From Sphingomonadaceae bacterium (GTDB lineage: Bacteria > Pseudomonadota > Alphaproteobacteria > Sphingomonadales > Sphingomonadaceae), in NCBI GenBank assembly GCA_025362895.1, contig JANYFA010000156.1, positions 1 through 33,532 of the forward strand: DNA of 33,532 nt, given 5' to 3'. A program made the translations under genes and the position numbers. Below are positions 20,834 through 30,066 of this stretch, in pieces (positions within the stretch are counted from its first letter, which is position 1; each line of letters opens with the position of its first letter). The notes under the pieces were generated by a model that saw only the letters and a program-made list of their open reading frames with translations, was not told where the DNA came from and did not search any database.

Positions 20834-21652
20834 ATGGCTGGCTGGTATCTCGATGACATTCCCTGGGCGCGGTTCGACGCGGCGGCGGTCGACACCGACC
20901 TGCTCGCCGTCGTCAAGACCGCTGCGCTGGTCGAGGCGAACGCCCCTGACTACGTCGCCTACCTCCAAGGCGTGTTCCACGACGACCCCGCGTTCGGCGC
21001 GGCGATCGCGCAGTGGGGTATCGAGGAAGAACAGCACGGCGCAGCGCTCGGACGCTGGGCCGAGGTCGCCGACCCGGAATTCGACTTTGCCCGCGCGCTC
21101 GCGGATTTTCGTGCCGGGTACCGCATTCCACAGGGCGTGAGTCAGTCGATCCGCGGCTCGCGCGCGGGCGAGCTGGTCGCGCGGCAGGTCGTCGAAACGG
21201 GAACCTCGTCCTTTTATTCGGCCATCCGCGACGCAACCGCCGAGCCGGTGCTCAAGGCGATAGCCGGGCGGATCGCGGCGGACGAGTTCGCCCATTACCG
21301 GCTGTTTGCCACGCACTTTGCCCGCTATCATCGGGCGGAGCCGCTGCCGCTCGCGACCCGTCTCCATGTCGCCTCGACGCGCCTCGGCGAGGCGGAGGAC
21401 GACGAGCTCGGCTGGGCGTGGTTCGCCGCCAATGTCCTTCCCGCCGACCGCACCGCCTCGTATCGCAGCGCCGTTTATACGCGCGCTTATGGCCGCCGCG
21501 CGCTCCGCCTGTACCGGCGGCCGCATGTCGACAACGGCGTCCGGATGCTTCTCCGCGCCGTACGCCTGCCGCCGTCCGGCTGGCTGTTCCGGCTCGCCTC
21601 GGCGGCAATGTGGCAACTGCTTCGGCTGCGGGTCGGGGCGCTGCCCGCCTGA
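20834..21652 (+). CDS. Ferritin-like (di-iron carboxylate) domain protein of unknown function
   Basis: Possible di-iron ligand set: ALVEAN, EEEQHGAALGRW, VVETGTSSFYSAI, ADEFAHYRLF (E...ExxH...E...ExxH pattern). Confidence 0.75.
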   Translation: MAGWYLDDIPWARFDAAAVDTDLLAVVKTAALVEANAPDYVAYLQGVFHDDPAFGAAIAQWGIEEEQHGAALGRWAEVADPEFDFARALADFRAGYRIPQGVSQSIRGSRAGELVARQVVETGTSSFYSAIRDATAEPVLKAIAGRIAADEFAHYRLFATHFARYHRAEPLPLATRLHVASTRLGEAEDDELGWAWFAANVLPADRTASYRSAVYTRAYGRRALRLYRRPHVDNGVRMLLRAVRLPPSGWLFRLASAAMWQLLRLRVGALPA

Positions 21653-21667
21653 ACGGCGACGCGAAAA

Positions 21668-22189
21668 TCAGCGTCGCAGGATGATGTACCACGCGCCGCC
21701 GCCGCCGTGGCGCGGATGGGCGGGGCGGAGCGCGGCGATGTACGGGCGCAGGTCGGGGCCGTGAAGCCAGTCGCGTAACGAGGCACGGATGATCCCGCGC
21801 CGGTCGCCATCGGCGCTATCGCGCGCGCCCTTGCCGGTGATGACGAGCATGACCCGCGCCCCCGACCCCGCCGCCTCGACGACCATCCGTGTCAGCAACG
21901 CATACGCCCGGTCGCGGGTATAGCCGTGAAGATCGACGGTTAGATCGGGGGACAGGCGGCCAGTTCTGATTTGCCGATCCCACCCGCCGTCAAGCGTCGC
22001 CGCATCGACTGCGACGCGGTTCGCCGACGGCGCGCGGCGCGGTGGCGGGGCGCTGTGCGGGCCGACATCGCGGATCGGCCGCGGCGCGGGCGCAACGACG
22101 GGGACGACTCGCCCCGTGAGCGGACGAATACTGGCGGCGACGCGCGCCCACAGCGCCGCCTCGTCAGGGGCGAGGCGGCGCGGCGGCAT
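21668..22189 (-). CDS. Smr/MutS2-domain protein
   Basis: TVDLHGYTRDRAYALLTRMVVEAAGSGARVMLVITGKGA...LRDWLHGPDLRPYIAALRPAHPRHGGGGAWYIILRR (LDLHG and TGxG features). Confidence 0.92.
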   Translation of the reverse strand: MPPRRLAPDEAALWARVAASIRPLTGRVVPVVAPAPRPIRDVGPHSAPPPRRAPSANRVAVDAATLDGGWDRQIRTGRLSPDLTVDLHGYTRDRAYALLTRMVVEAAGSGARVMLVITGKGARDSADGDRRGIIRASLRDWLHGPDLRPYIAALRPAHPRHGGGGAWYIILRR

Positions 22190-23441
22190 CGGCTGTAGTG
22201 GCAGGCCGCGCGGCGGCGGGTGTTATCAGCCGCGCGGCGGCGGGGGGGGGGATCAATACGGTGGCGGCCCCCGTCGCCGTAATCCCGCCGGCGACCGCTC
22301 CGGCGGCGTCGCCCGACCCCCAGAACAGGTCGAGGCGGTTCGCTCCCTTGATCGCGCCGCCGGTATCCTGCGCTACGACGATCCCTCTGAACGCCGCGCC
22401 GCTGACAATGGTTTCAAGCCAGAGCGGTGCACCGAGCGGCACGAAGGCCGGGTCGGCAGCGGCGCTCGCGCGTGCGGTCAGCGGGACGCCGAGCGCGCCG
22501 GGCGGGCCGCGATCTGCGGGGATGTTGAGCCGCTTGAAAAATATCTTGCTGCGGTTGGCATGGAGGACGTCCGGGGCGTCGGCGGGATGGGCGCGGAGCC
22601 AATCGATGATTCCTGCCATCGTAGCCTGCCCCGGAGCCAATGCACTGCGTTCCCGGAGGAGCCGACCGATGCTGGTATAGGCGTGACCGTTCTGGCCGTC
22701 GTAGCCCACGCGCAGCGTCGATCCATCGGCCATCCGCAGCCGCCCCGATCCCTGGATTTCAAGGAAGAAAGCGGCATAGGGGTCCGCCGCCCACGCAAGT
22801 TCGAGGCCGCGCCCGGCGAGGGCGCCAGCGTCGATTTCCGCGCGATCGTAATAGGGTAGGGCGCGCGGTCCGGCGATGCGCCCGCGAATATGCTTGCCCG
22901 TCAGCGCGGCGTCGAACACGCCGAGGTCGATGTCGAGCAGGTCGGCCGGGCGACGGTAGATCGGGACGGCAAAGCCCGGGGCGGGTGTGGGCGACGCGGC
23001 GAGGTCGGGTTCGTAATAACCGGTGTCGAGACCGCGCCCGTCGCCGATGACAACCGGGACCACGGCGTTCGCAAAGAAGGTGTGTCCATCGGTCGCCGTT
23101 GCAGCGGCGGCGCACGGCGCGGCCCAGTCGCCCGCCTGCGTCAGTCCACTCGCGTCGATCCGACTGACCAGCGCCGGACACGACGCTCGGAATGCCGCAA
23201 GTGCCAGGGTTAGATCGGCGGTGGCGAAGCCGGGGCGCTGCGCCAGCGGAACTCCCAGCTTAGCCAGCGAGGCGGCGGTGGGCGCGGCAACTGCCGATCC
23301 AGGCGGCGACGGCGAGGCCAGAGTCGTTGGCGGCAGTGGCCGCGATAATAGCGGCGGTGCCTGGCGAGTAGCGCAGCCCGCGACGAGGACACACAGTCCT
23401 GCCCACGCAGCCCGGCGCATAATGGTCGTGGCGACGCTCAT
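22164..23441 (-). CDS. mltA: Membrane-bound lytic murein transglycosylase A (lipoprotein)
   Basis: Lipobox LCVLVAGC; GLDTGYYEPDLAASPTPAPGFAVPIYRRPADL; FFLEIQGSGRLRMADGSTLRVGYDGQNGHAYTSIGR; VAQDTGGAIKGANRLDLFWGSGDAAG. Start is 23441, possibly 23420 or the tracked 23489. Confidence 0.95.
   Translation of the reverse strand: MSVATTIMRRAAWAGLCVLVAGCATRQAPPLLSRPLPPTTLASPSPPGSAVAAPTAASLAKLGVPLAQRPGFATADLTLALAAFRASCPALVSRIDASGLTQAGDWAAPCAAAATATDGHTFFANAVVPVVIGDGRGLDTGYYEPDLAASPTPAPGFAVPIYRRPADLLDIDLGVFDAALTGKHIRGRIAGPRALPYYDRAEIDAGALAGRGLELAWAADPYAAFFLEIQGSGRLRMADGSTLRVGYDGQNGHAYTSIGRLLRERSALAPGQATMAGIIDWLRAHPADAPDVLHANRSKIFFKRLNIPADRGPPGALGVPLTARASAAADPAFVPLGAPLWLETIVSGAAFRGIVVAQDTGGAIKGANRLDLFWGSGDAAGAVAGGITATGAATVLIPPPAAARLITPAAARPATTADAAAPPRP
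22205..22251. repeat. 16-bp direct repeat GCCGCGCGGCGGCGGG (22205-22220, 22229-22244) running into a G10 homopolymer (22242-22251)
   Basis: Direct reading; encodes the mltA C-terminal tail IPPPAAARLITPAAARP on the - strand. Confidence 0.9.
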
Positions 23442-23465
23442 CGGCAGCCGGACGCCGGCTGCCGA
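23441..23465. repeat. Perfect hairpin: 11-bp stem, 3-nt loop (TCGGCAGCCGG-ACG-CCGGCTGCCGA)
   Basis: Direct reading; sits between the stop of the Tim44-like gene (23467) and the mltA ATG (23441). Confidence 0.85.
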
Positions 23466-23466
23466 C

Positions 23467-24087
23467 TCATGCGTCGGCGTCGGTCGCAATCAGCAGCCAC
23501 GCGGGGTCGGCTCCACCGACATGACGGCTGAACGTCCACACGTCGTGACCGGCGGAGGGAACACCGTCGACGGCGATCGTCGCCTCGAACCTCACGGTGA
23601 CTTCGGCCATCTGCCCGACCATGCGCGCGGCGGTAAGGACAGTGGCATCGATACCGACCAGGCGGTGGGCGAGCGCGGTGTCGCGATGCGCTATCGCAAC
23701 GCGGAAGTGGTCGAGCACCTCGTCGGAAACCAGTCCCGCCATCGCCGCCGCGTCGCCCGCCCAGAAGGCGTCGAGGATCATGCGATACGCTGCCTGCGCG
23801 CCGCCCAGGAACTTCGCGGGATCGAACCCGCCATCGGCATCGGCAATCGCCTGCAGCGCGGGGGCGACATCGGCGGCGGTCCCGGCGGGAACGGCGACAA
23901 GGTGCCGGACAACCGGTCCCGCGCGGTTCGCGGTCGGCGCGATCGCAGCGGGCGACGCGGCGCGCGACGGCACGCCCGCTTTCTCATCGCCGGTCCGCTT
24001 GCCCAGCACATTGACGAGGCGCAGTCCGATAAAGCCGGCGAGCATCGCCAGGAGCACGATTTCAATCCATGAGCCGCCGTCAGACAT
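23467..24087 (-). CDS. Tim44-like domain protein (TimA-like, N-terminal TM anchor)
   Basis: MSDGGSWIEIVLLAMLAGFIGLRLVNVLGKRTGDEK; FDPAKFLGGAQAAYRMILDAFWAGDAAAMAGLVSDEVLDHF...VTVRFEATIAVDG...DVWTFSRHVGGADPAWLLIATDAD. Start refined from the tracked 24171. Confidence 0.93.
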   Translation of the reverse strand: MSDGGSWIEIVLLAMLAGFIGLRLVNVLGKRTGDEKAGVPSRAASPAAIAPTANRAGPVVRHLVAVPAGTAADVAPALQAIADADGGFDPAKFLGGAQAAYRMILDAFWAGDAAAMAGLVSDEVLDHFRVAIAHRDTALAHRLVGIDATVLTAARMVGQMAEVTVRFEATIAVDGVPSAGHDVWTFSRHVGGADPAWLLIATDADA

Positions 24088-24236
24088 ATCGTTCGCCTTG
24101 GATAACGTGACCATATATAGCGGAGCGTGCGCCACCGGTCCATCGTGACATAGTGTACGCTTGGCAGCCAAACTAGTGCCGTCCCCTGCGGCGGTTCGTG
24201 CACAACGTCCGCTGCGACGACTCCTGCTTGCCCGGC

Positions 24237-24262
24237 GGCGTGGCGGCTGCTAGCGCCACGCC
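24237..24262 (+). promoter_or_regulatory. Perfect 9-bp stem, 8-nt loop hairpin in the secB 5' leader
   Basis: GGCGTGGCG-GCTGCTAG-CGCCACGCC, ending 25 nt before the secB ATG. Confidence 0.5.
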
Positions 24263-24287
24263 ATTCCATAACGACCGAAAGACGATC

Positions 24288-24812
24288 ATGGCCGACGAAA
24301 TTGGCGGCGAAGCCGCAGTCCCCGCCAACGGCGCTGCCGATCACGATGCCGGAACCCCGGACGTGTCGGGCCAACCGCAGGTCAGCATTCTGACGCAATA
24401 CGTGAAGGACTTCTCGTTCGAGAACCCCAACGCGCCTGCGTCGCTCCAGATGACGACCCAGCCGCGCATCGAAATCAACGTCAACGTCAATGCCAAGCGC
24501 GCCGGTGACGACCTGTATGAGGTCGAGCTGAAGATCGAAGCCAAAGCGACGAACGATGACATGACGGCCTTCGCGGTCGAACTGCTGTATGCCGGCTTGT
24601 TCGGCCTGCGGAACCTGCCCGAGGAGGCGCTCGAGCCGTTTCTGGTGGTCGAGGCCCCGCGCATTCTGTTCCCGTTCGCCCGCCGCATCGTCGCCGACGC
24701 GACACGCGACGGTGGCTTCCCGCCGCTGATGCTCGAGCCGATCGATTTCGGCTCGCTATACATGGCGCAGCAGCAGGGTGGCATGGTCGGCCAGGTCGCC
24801 GGCAACGCCTGA
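24288..24812 (+). CDS. secB: Protein-export chaperone SecB
   Basis: VSILTQYVKDFSFENPNAP; ELLYAGLFGLRNLPEEALEPFLVVEAPRILFPFARRIVADATRDGGFPPLMLEPIDF. ATG 24288 chosen over the tracked 24198. Confidence 0.98.
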   Translation: MADEIGGEAAVPANGAADHDAGTPDVSGQPQVSILTQYVKDFSFENPNAPASLQMTTQPRIEINVNVNAKRAGDDLYEVELKIEAKATNDDMTAFAVELLYAGLFGLRNLPEEALEPFLVVEAPRILFPFARRIVADATRDGGFPPLMLEPIDFGSLYMAQQQGGMVGQVAGNA

Positions 24813-24866
24813 GCGCATCCGGCGCGGCATGAACCGGGCTTGCGCTCGTAAACCCGGCAGCGCGCG

Positions 24867-26462
24867 ATGAGCCTCGTCCGCGCCACCGGCACGATCGGCG
24901 GCCTGACCCTCGTCAGCCGCGTCCTGGGCCTCGTCCGCGACACGCTGTTCGCGCTGGTCGTCGGCGCGGGGCTGGCATCGGACTGTTTCCTGATCGCCTT
25001 CCGTCTGCCGAACCTGTTCCGCGCGCTGTTCGCCGAGGGGGCGTTCGCCGCCGCCTTCGTCCCGATGTTCAGCCGCACGCTGGCGGGAAGCGGCATATCC
25101 ATGCCGGGCGATCCCGGCAGCGGCGGTGACCTTGTCGCCGGGCGTGCCTTTGCCGAAGCTGTGCTCGCGGTGCTGCTGCCGCTGCTCGTCGCGTTCACGA
25201 TTCTCATGATCGCCTTCGCCGCGCCGGTCGTCTGGCTGATGACCGGCGGCTTCCCCGACGCCAGTCCGGAGAAATACCGGCTCGCGGTCGAATTCACCCG
25301 CATCACCTTTCCGTATCTGCTGCTCATCAGCATCGTGTCGCTACTCGGTGGCATCCTCAATTCGCTCGGGCGGTTCTGGGTCAACGCCGCCGCGCCGATC
25401 CTGCTCAACGTCGCGCTGATCGCCGGGCTGGTGCTGTTCCACGGCGATACGCCCGTTGCCAGCGCGCGGGTGCAGTCGGCGGCGGTGACGGTCGCCGGCA
25501 TCCTCCAGTTCGTCTGGCTGATATGGGCGTGCCACCGCGCCGGGATCGACCTGCGCCTGCGGTGGCCCCGGCTGACGCCGCCAGTGCGCGAACTACTCCG
25601 CCGCATCGGCCCGGCGGCGCTCGGCGCGGGGGCGGTGCAGATCAATCTCGTCATCTCGACCGCGCTCGCCGCGCGCTTCCTCGGGCAGGGTGCGATCAGC
25701 TATCTTTATTACGCGGACCGGCTCAACCAGTTGCCACTCGGACTGGTCGGGATCGGCATCGGCACGGTGCTGCTGCCGACGCTGTCGCGCCAGCTTGCGA
25801 GCAAGCTCGACGGCGCGGCAATGCACACCCAGAACCGCGCAATCGAGCTGGTGCTGCTCCTTACCCTGCCCGCCGCCGCCGCGCTGGTCGTCAGCGCGCT
25901 GCCGATCGTCCGGACACTGTTCGAGCACGGCCGGTTCACGGGGGCCGATTCCATCGCGACGGCGGCGGCGCTAAGTGCCTTCTCGCTCGGCCTTCCCGCC
26001 TATGTTCTCATCAAGGTGCTGACGCCCGGTTTCCACGCGCGGGGCGACACGACGACGCCGGTGCGAATCGCGGTCGCGTCGATGCTCGTCAACCTCGTCG
26101 GCAACCTGACCTTGATCTGGAGCCTCGGCTTCGTCGGCATCGCGCTGTCGACCGCGCTCGCGGCGTGGGTCAACGCCGGGGCGCTGTTCTGGACGTTGCG
26201 ACGACGCGGGCTGTTCGCCGTCGACGAGCGCCTGCGCCGCAATGCGTGGCGGCTGATCGCGGCGAGCGCGGCGATGTCGGGCGTGCTGATCGCCGCCGAC
26301 CGCCTTGTTTCGCCGTACATGGGGGCAAGCCTGTTCGCCCGCGCCGCCGCATTGACGGCGCTGATCGCAGCGGGCGGGGTCGCCTATCTCGCGGCGGCCT
26401 ACACGCTCAAGGCGTTTTCGCTTGCCGACCTCAAGGGGCAACTGCGAAGACGCCCGGCATGA
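24867..26462 (+). CDS. murJ: Lipid II flippase MurJ (MviN)
   Basis: [70 protein letters not shown]. Confidence 0.97.
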   Translation: MSLVRATGTIGGLTLVSRVLGLVRDTLFALVVGAGLASDCFLIAFRLPNLFRALFAEGAFAAAFVPMFSRTLAGSGISMPGDPGSGGDLVAGRAFAEAVLAVLLPLLVAFTILMIAFAAPVVWLMTGGFPDASPEKYRLAVEFTRITFPYLLLISIVSLLGGILNSLGRFWVNAAAPILLNVALIAGLVLFHGDTPVASARVQSAAVTVAGILQFVWLIWACHRAGIDLRLRWPRLTPPVRELLRRIGPAALGAGAVQINLVISTALAARFLGQGAISYLYYADRLNQLPLGLVGIGIGTVLLPTLSRQLASKLDGAAMHTQNRAIELVLLLTLPAAAALVVSALPIVRTLFEHGRFTGADSIATAAALSAFSLGLPAYVLIKVLTPGFHARGDTTTPVRIAVASMLVNLVGNLTLIWSLGFVGIALSTALAAWVNAGALFWTLRRRGLFAVDERLRRNAWRLIAASAAMSGVLIAADRLVSPYMGASLFARAAALTALIAAGGVAYLAAAYTLKAFSLADLKGQLRRRPA

Positions 26463-27463
26463 ACCGCGTCTTTTCCGGCATCCAGCCCACCGGCAACCTC
26501 CACCTCGGCAATTATCTCGGGGCGATCCGCAACTGGGTCGGGATGCAAGCGGATTTCGAGTGCATTTATTGCATCGTGGACCTCCACGCGATCACCATGC
26601 CGCACGACCCGAAGGCGCTGGCGGCAGCGACCCGCGACATGGCGGCAGGCATCCTTGCCGCCGGGGTCGATCCGGCGCGCACGATCCTGTTCCACCAGAG
26701 CGCTGTCACGGCGCACGCCGAGCTGGCGTGGACGTTGATGAGCGTCGCCCGCATCGGCTGGCTCGACCGCATGATCCAGTTCAAGGAGAAGCGCGGTAAG
26801 GACACCGAGGGGCCGAGCGTCGGGCTGTACACCTACCCCGTCCTTCAGGCCGCCGATATCCTCGCCTATCGCGCGACGCACGTTCCTGTCGGCGAAGATC
26901 AGAAGCAGCACCTCGAACTCGCGCGCGATATCGCGATCAAGTTTAACGCGATGTACGGCGACATCCTGAAGCCGCCGCTGCCGGTGATCGGCGGGGCGAA
27001 TAATGTCGGCGCCGCGCGGATCATGTCGTTGCGCGACGGCACGGCGAAGATGTCGAAGTCCGACCCCAGCGAGGCGAGCCGGATCGATCTGACCGACACT
27101 GCCGACGCGATTGCCGCGAAGATCAAGCGCGCCAAGTCCGATGCTGACGTCCTGCCCGCCACCGCCGCCGGACTTGAGGGGCGACCTGAAGCGAAAAACC
27201 TCGTCGCCATCTTTGCCGCGCTGAGCGGACAGACGGTCGATACCGTCCTGAACGATTATGGCGGGAAGGGGTTCGGTGCGTTTAAACCCGCACTGGCGGA
27301 GATCACGGTTGCCGCCCTCGCCCCCATTAACGCCGAATATGTTCGCTTGCGCGCCGACCCCGGGCATATCGACGCGGTGCTCCGCGACGGCGCGGGCCGC
27401 GCGGGGGCGATCGCCGCCCCGCTGCTCCGCGAAGTCTACGATGCGGTTGGGTTTCTGCGATAG
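26459..27463 (+). CDS. trpS: Tryptophanyl-tRNA synthetase
   Basis: ATGA overlap with mur[40 protein letters not shown]. Confidence 0.98.
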   Translation: MNRVFSGIQPTGNLHLGNYLGAIRNWVGMQADFECIYCIVDLHAITMPHDPKALAAATRDMAAGILAAGVDPARTILFHQSAVTAHAELAWTLMSVARIGWLDRMIQFKEKRGKDTEGPSVGLYTYPVLQAADILAYRATHVPVGEDQKQHLELARDIAIKFNAMYGDILKPPLPVIGGANNVGAARIMSLRDGTAKMSKSDPSEASRIDLTDTADAIAAKIKRAKSDADVLPATAAGLEGRPEAKNLVAIFAALSGQTVDTVLNDYGGKGFGAFKPALAEITVAALAPINAEYVRLRADPGHIDAVLRDGAGRAGAIAAPLLREVYDAVGFLR

Positions 27464-27628
27464 CGGCGACGGTCGCCCACAATTCATCCGGAGGGGTCAA
27501 CCCGCTTGTAGCGGCGCGGCAAAGCGCCATATTCGAGGGACGGGAACCCAGGTTGCCGTATCGGGGTTCACACCTTGTTCACCGCCCCGGCGGTACCGCA
27601 GTTTTTTCGTCGTCTCGAGGGTAGTCTC

Positions 27629-28309
27629 ATGCGTTTTGCCGCTATCGCCCCGCTCGTCATTCTGACTTTGACCGCCGCGTGCACCGAGCCGTTTCAGGCG
27701 CGGGTGGCGCGGTTCCAGTCGCTGCCGGCCCCAAGCGGCCAGACGTTTACGATTCAGTCGCGCGACGCCCACAATGCGGGCGGACTTGAGTTTGCGACCT
27801 ATGCCAACATCGTTAGTCGGCGGCTCGAGGCGGTCGGCTATCGCCCTGCCGCTGATCCGCGCGCAGCGACATTAGTCGTCAATTTCGATTACGCCGTGAC
27901 GATGCCGCGCGAGCGGATCGAGACGCGCCCTGGCTTTGGCTATAGCGGGTTCGGCTACGGCGGCTTTAGCCCCTATGGCGGCTTCGGCTATGGTGGCGGT
28001 TACTACGGGCGCGGCTCCGGTTACGGCGGTTTCGGCTATGGTCCGTATGGATTTAGCGGTTTCGGCGACTATCCGGAAACCTATTCGCAAACGATCTACA
28101 ACAGCCACGTCGATTTGCGGATCAACCGCGCCGGCGACAACGTCGCCGTGTTCGAGGGCCGCGCCGAGACGGTCGCGAACACCAACGATCTGACCCGGCT
28201 GGTACCCAATCTGATTACCGCGATCTTCACCAACTTCCCCGGCAACAACGGCCAGACCGTTCGGGTTCAGGTCGACGCCAAGCATCCCGACGGCATCGGA
28301 CGCCCATAA
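27629..28309 (+). CDS. DUF4136-like lipoprotein with a Gly/Tyr/Phe-rich low-complexity segment
   Basis: Lipobox-like LTLTAACTEP; SQTIYNSHVDLRINRAGDNVAVFEGRAET...LVPNLITAIFTNFPGNNGQTVRV; central GFGYSGFGYGGFSPYGGFGYGGGYYGRGSGYGGFGYGPYGFSGFGDY. Confidence 0.8.
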   Translation: MRFAAIAPLVILTLTAACTEPFQARVARFQSLPAPSGQTFTIQSRDAHNAGGLEFATYANIVSRRLEAVGYRPAADPRAATLVVNFDYAVTMPRERIETRPGFGYSGFGYGGFSPYGGFGYGGGYYGRGSGYGGFGYGPYGFSGFGDYPETYSQTIYNSHVDLRINRAGDNVAVFEGRAETVANTNDLTRLVPNLITAIFTNFPGNNGQTVRVQVDAKHPDGIGRP

Positions 28310-28386
28310 GGCCCTCGCCCCGCGCCATTCGCCGGGTAGATGCGAGGCGGCTTGGCCTGCTTGGCACAAGCTCGTAAACTGACGTT

Positions 28387-28851
28387 ATGGCCGATGCCCG
28401 CACGTTCCTCGTCGTGGTCGATGATACCCCCGAAAGCCGGGTGGCGATGCGCTTTGCCGCACTTCGCGCTGGTCATGTCGGGGCGCAGGTCACCCTGCTT
28501 CATGCGCTGCCGCCGACCGAGTTCATGGCGTGGGGCGGCGTCCAGGACCTGATCGCTGACGAAGCTAGGGCCAAGGCTGATGCCCTGCTCGCCGCCGTTG
28601 CCGATGAACTGTTTGCATTGTCGGGCATCCGTCCGGGCATGATCGTTTGCGAAGGTGAAGCGACCGTCGCCGTCCTCGCCACCGTCGCTGCCGATCCGTC
28701 GATCCGCGCGCTCGTCCTCGGGGCGGCGGTTGGCGGCGCCCCGGGGCCGTTGGTCAGTTTTTTCGCCGGAGAGCACGCGGGCACGCTGCCGTGCCTCGTC
28801 ATGATCGTTCCGGGCGGGCTCGACGACGCGCGTTTAACCGAGCTGACTTGA
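28387..28851 (+). CDS. Universal stress protein (UspA family)
   Basis: TFLVVVDDTPESRVAMRFAALRAGHVGAQVTLLHALPP...; C-terminal LVLGAAVGGAPGPLVSFFAGEHAGTLPCLVMIVPGG. Confidence 0.85.
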   Translation: MADARTFLVVVDDTPESRVAMRFAALRAGHVGAQVTLLHALPPTEFMAWGGVQDLIADEARAKADALLAAVADELFALSGIRPGMIVCEGEATVAVLATVAADPSIRALVLGAAVGGAPGPLVSFFAGEHAGTLPCLVMIVPGGLDDARLTELT

Positions 28852-28899
28852 TCTGATCCATAGTTCCGCCCACATGAGCGCATTCGCGAAAGGCCGCCC

Positions 28900-29457
28900 A
28901 TGTTCATCGAAACCGAGCGCACCCCCAACCCGGCGACGCTCAAATTCCTTCCCGGTCGCCCGGTCAGCCCGTCGGGGACGATCGGCTTCACCACCGCCGA
29001 GGACGCCGCCGCATCGCCGCTCGCCACCGCCCTGTTCGGTCTCGGCGATGTCGAGGGCGTTTTCTTCGGGAGCGACTTCATCTCGGTCAACAAGGCCGAA
29101 GGGTCGGCCGATTGGGCCAGCCTCAAGACCCAGGTGCTCGGCGTCCTGGTCGATCATTTCAGCAGCGGGGCACCGTTGCTCGCCGGCGAACTCGCCGCCG
29201 GGCCGGTGATCGCCGACGACCCCGAAGATGCCGACATCGTCGAGCAGATCAAGGACTTGCTCGACACCCGCATTCGCCCGCAGGTCGCCAACGACGGCGG
29301 CGACATCATCTATCGCGGCTTTCACCGCGGCATCGTGTCGTTGCAGATGCAGGGCGCCTGTTCGGGGTGCCCGTCGTCGACGGCGACGCTGAAGGGCGGC
29401 ATCGAATCCTTGCTCAAATACTACGTGCCCGAGGTCATCGAAGTGCGAGCGGTGTGA
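28900..29457 (+). CDS. NfuA-like Fe-S cluster scaffold/carrier protein (Scaffold Nfu N-terminal plus NifU domain)
   Basis: [73 protein letters not shown] (CxxC). Confidence 0.95.
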   Translation: MFIETERTPNPATLKFLPGRPVSPSGTIGFTTAEDAAASPLATALFGLGDVEGVFFGSDFISVNKAEGSADWASLKTQVLGVLVDHFSSGAPLLAGELAAGPVIADDPEDADIVEQIKDLLDTRIRPQVANDGGDIIYRGFHRGIVSLQMQGACSGCPSSTATLKGGIESLLKYYVPEVIEVRAV

Positions 29458-30044
29458 TGGCGACGCTCGACGATACCGCGCTCGACATCCTGTTTCGCGA
29501 CGCACGCACTTATTACAGCTGGGCCGACACGCCGGTCACCGACGCCGATATCCGCCGCCTGTACGATTTGGTCGCGCTCGCGCCGACGGCGGCGAACAGC
29601 GAACCTGCGCGCTTCATCTTTTGCCGATCAGCCGAGGCGCGGGCGGCGCTCGCCGACTGCGCCAGCGATGCCAACGCGCCGAAGATCCACCTCGCCCCGG
29701 TAACGGTCGTCATCGGCATGGACATGGCGTTCTATGACTGGCTGCCGACGCTGTTCCCGCACGCCGACGCCCGCAGCTGGTTCGCCGGCAACGACCGCGA
29801 GATCAAGGAAACGGCGTTTCGCAATTCGGCGCTCCAGGGCGCGTATCTGATCATGGCCGCGCGCGCGCTCGGGTTCGATTGCGGGCCGATGTCCGGCTTC
29901 GACAAGGCGAAGGTCGACGCAGCGTTTTTCGCAGGCACGACGTTTGAGACGAATTTCCTCTGCTCGATCGGCCACGGCACGGCGGAAAAACTATTCCCGC
30001 GCCTGCCCCGGCTCGGCTTCGACGAGGCGGCGCGCTTCGCCTGA
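29457..30044 (+). CDS. Nitroreductase-family protein (malonic semialdehyde reductase RutE/HadB-like)
   Basis: [73 protein letters not shown]. Confidence 0.9.
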   Translation: MATLDDTALDILFRDARTYYSWADTPVTDADIRRLYDLVALAPTAANSEPARFIFCRSAEARAALADCASDANAPKIHLAPVTVVIGMDMAFYDWLPTLFPHADARSWFAGNDREIKETAFRNSALQGAYLIMAARALGFDCGPMSGFDKAKVDAAFFAGTTFETNFLCSIGHGTAEKLFPRLPRLGFDEAARFA

Positions 30045-30066
30045 TGACGGCCGGGCCGACCAAGGC

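Noticed and set aside
25523-26458. N-terminal extension of the tracked trpS ORF (646 aa)
   Set aside because: The extension is the out-of-frame shadow of murJ; TrpS starts at ATG 26459 ([18 protein letters not shown]).
27465-27477. Palindrome GGCGAC-G-GTCGCC just after the trpS stop as a terminator
   Set aside because: The loop would be 1 nt and no U-tract follows, so it is not a credible intrinsic terminator.
27591-27607. GCGGTACCGC palindrome followed by T6 as an intrinsic terminator
   Set aside because: The stem is only 4 bp with a 2-nt loop and does not abut the T-run; it is close to the start of the DUF4136-like gene.
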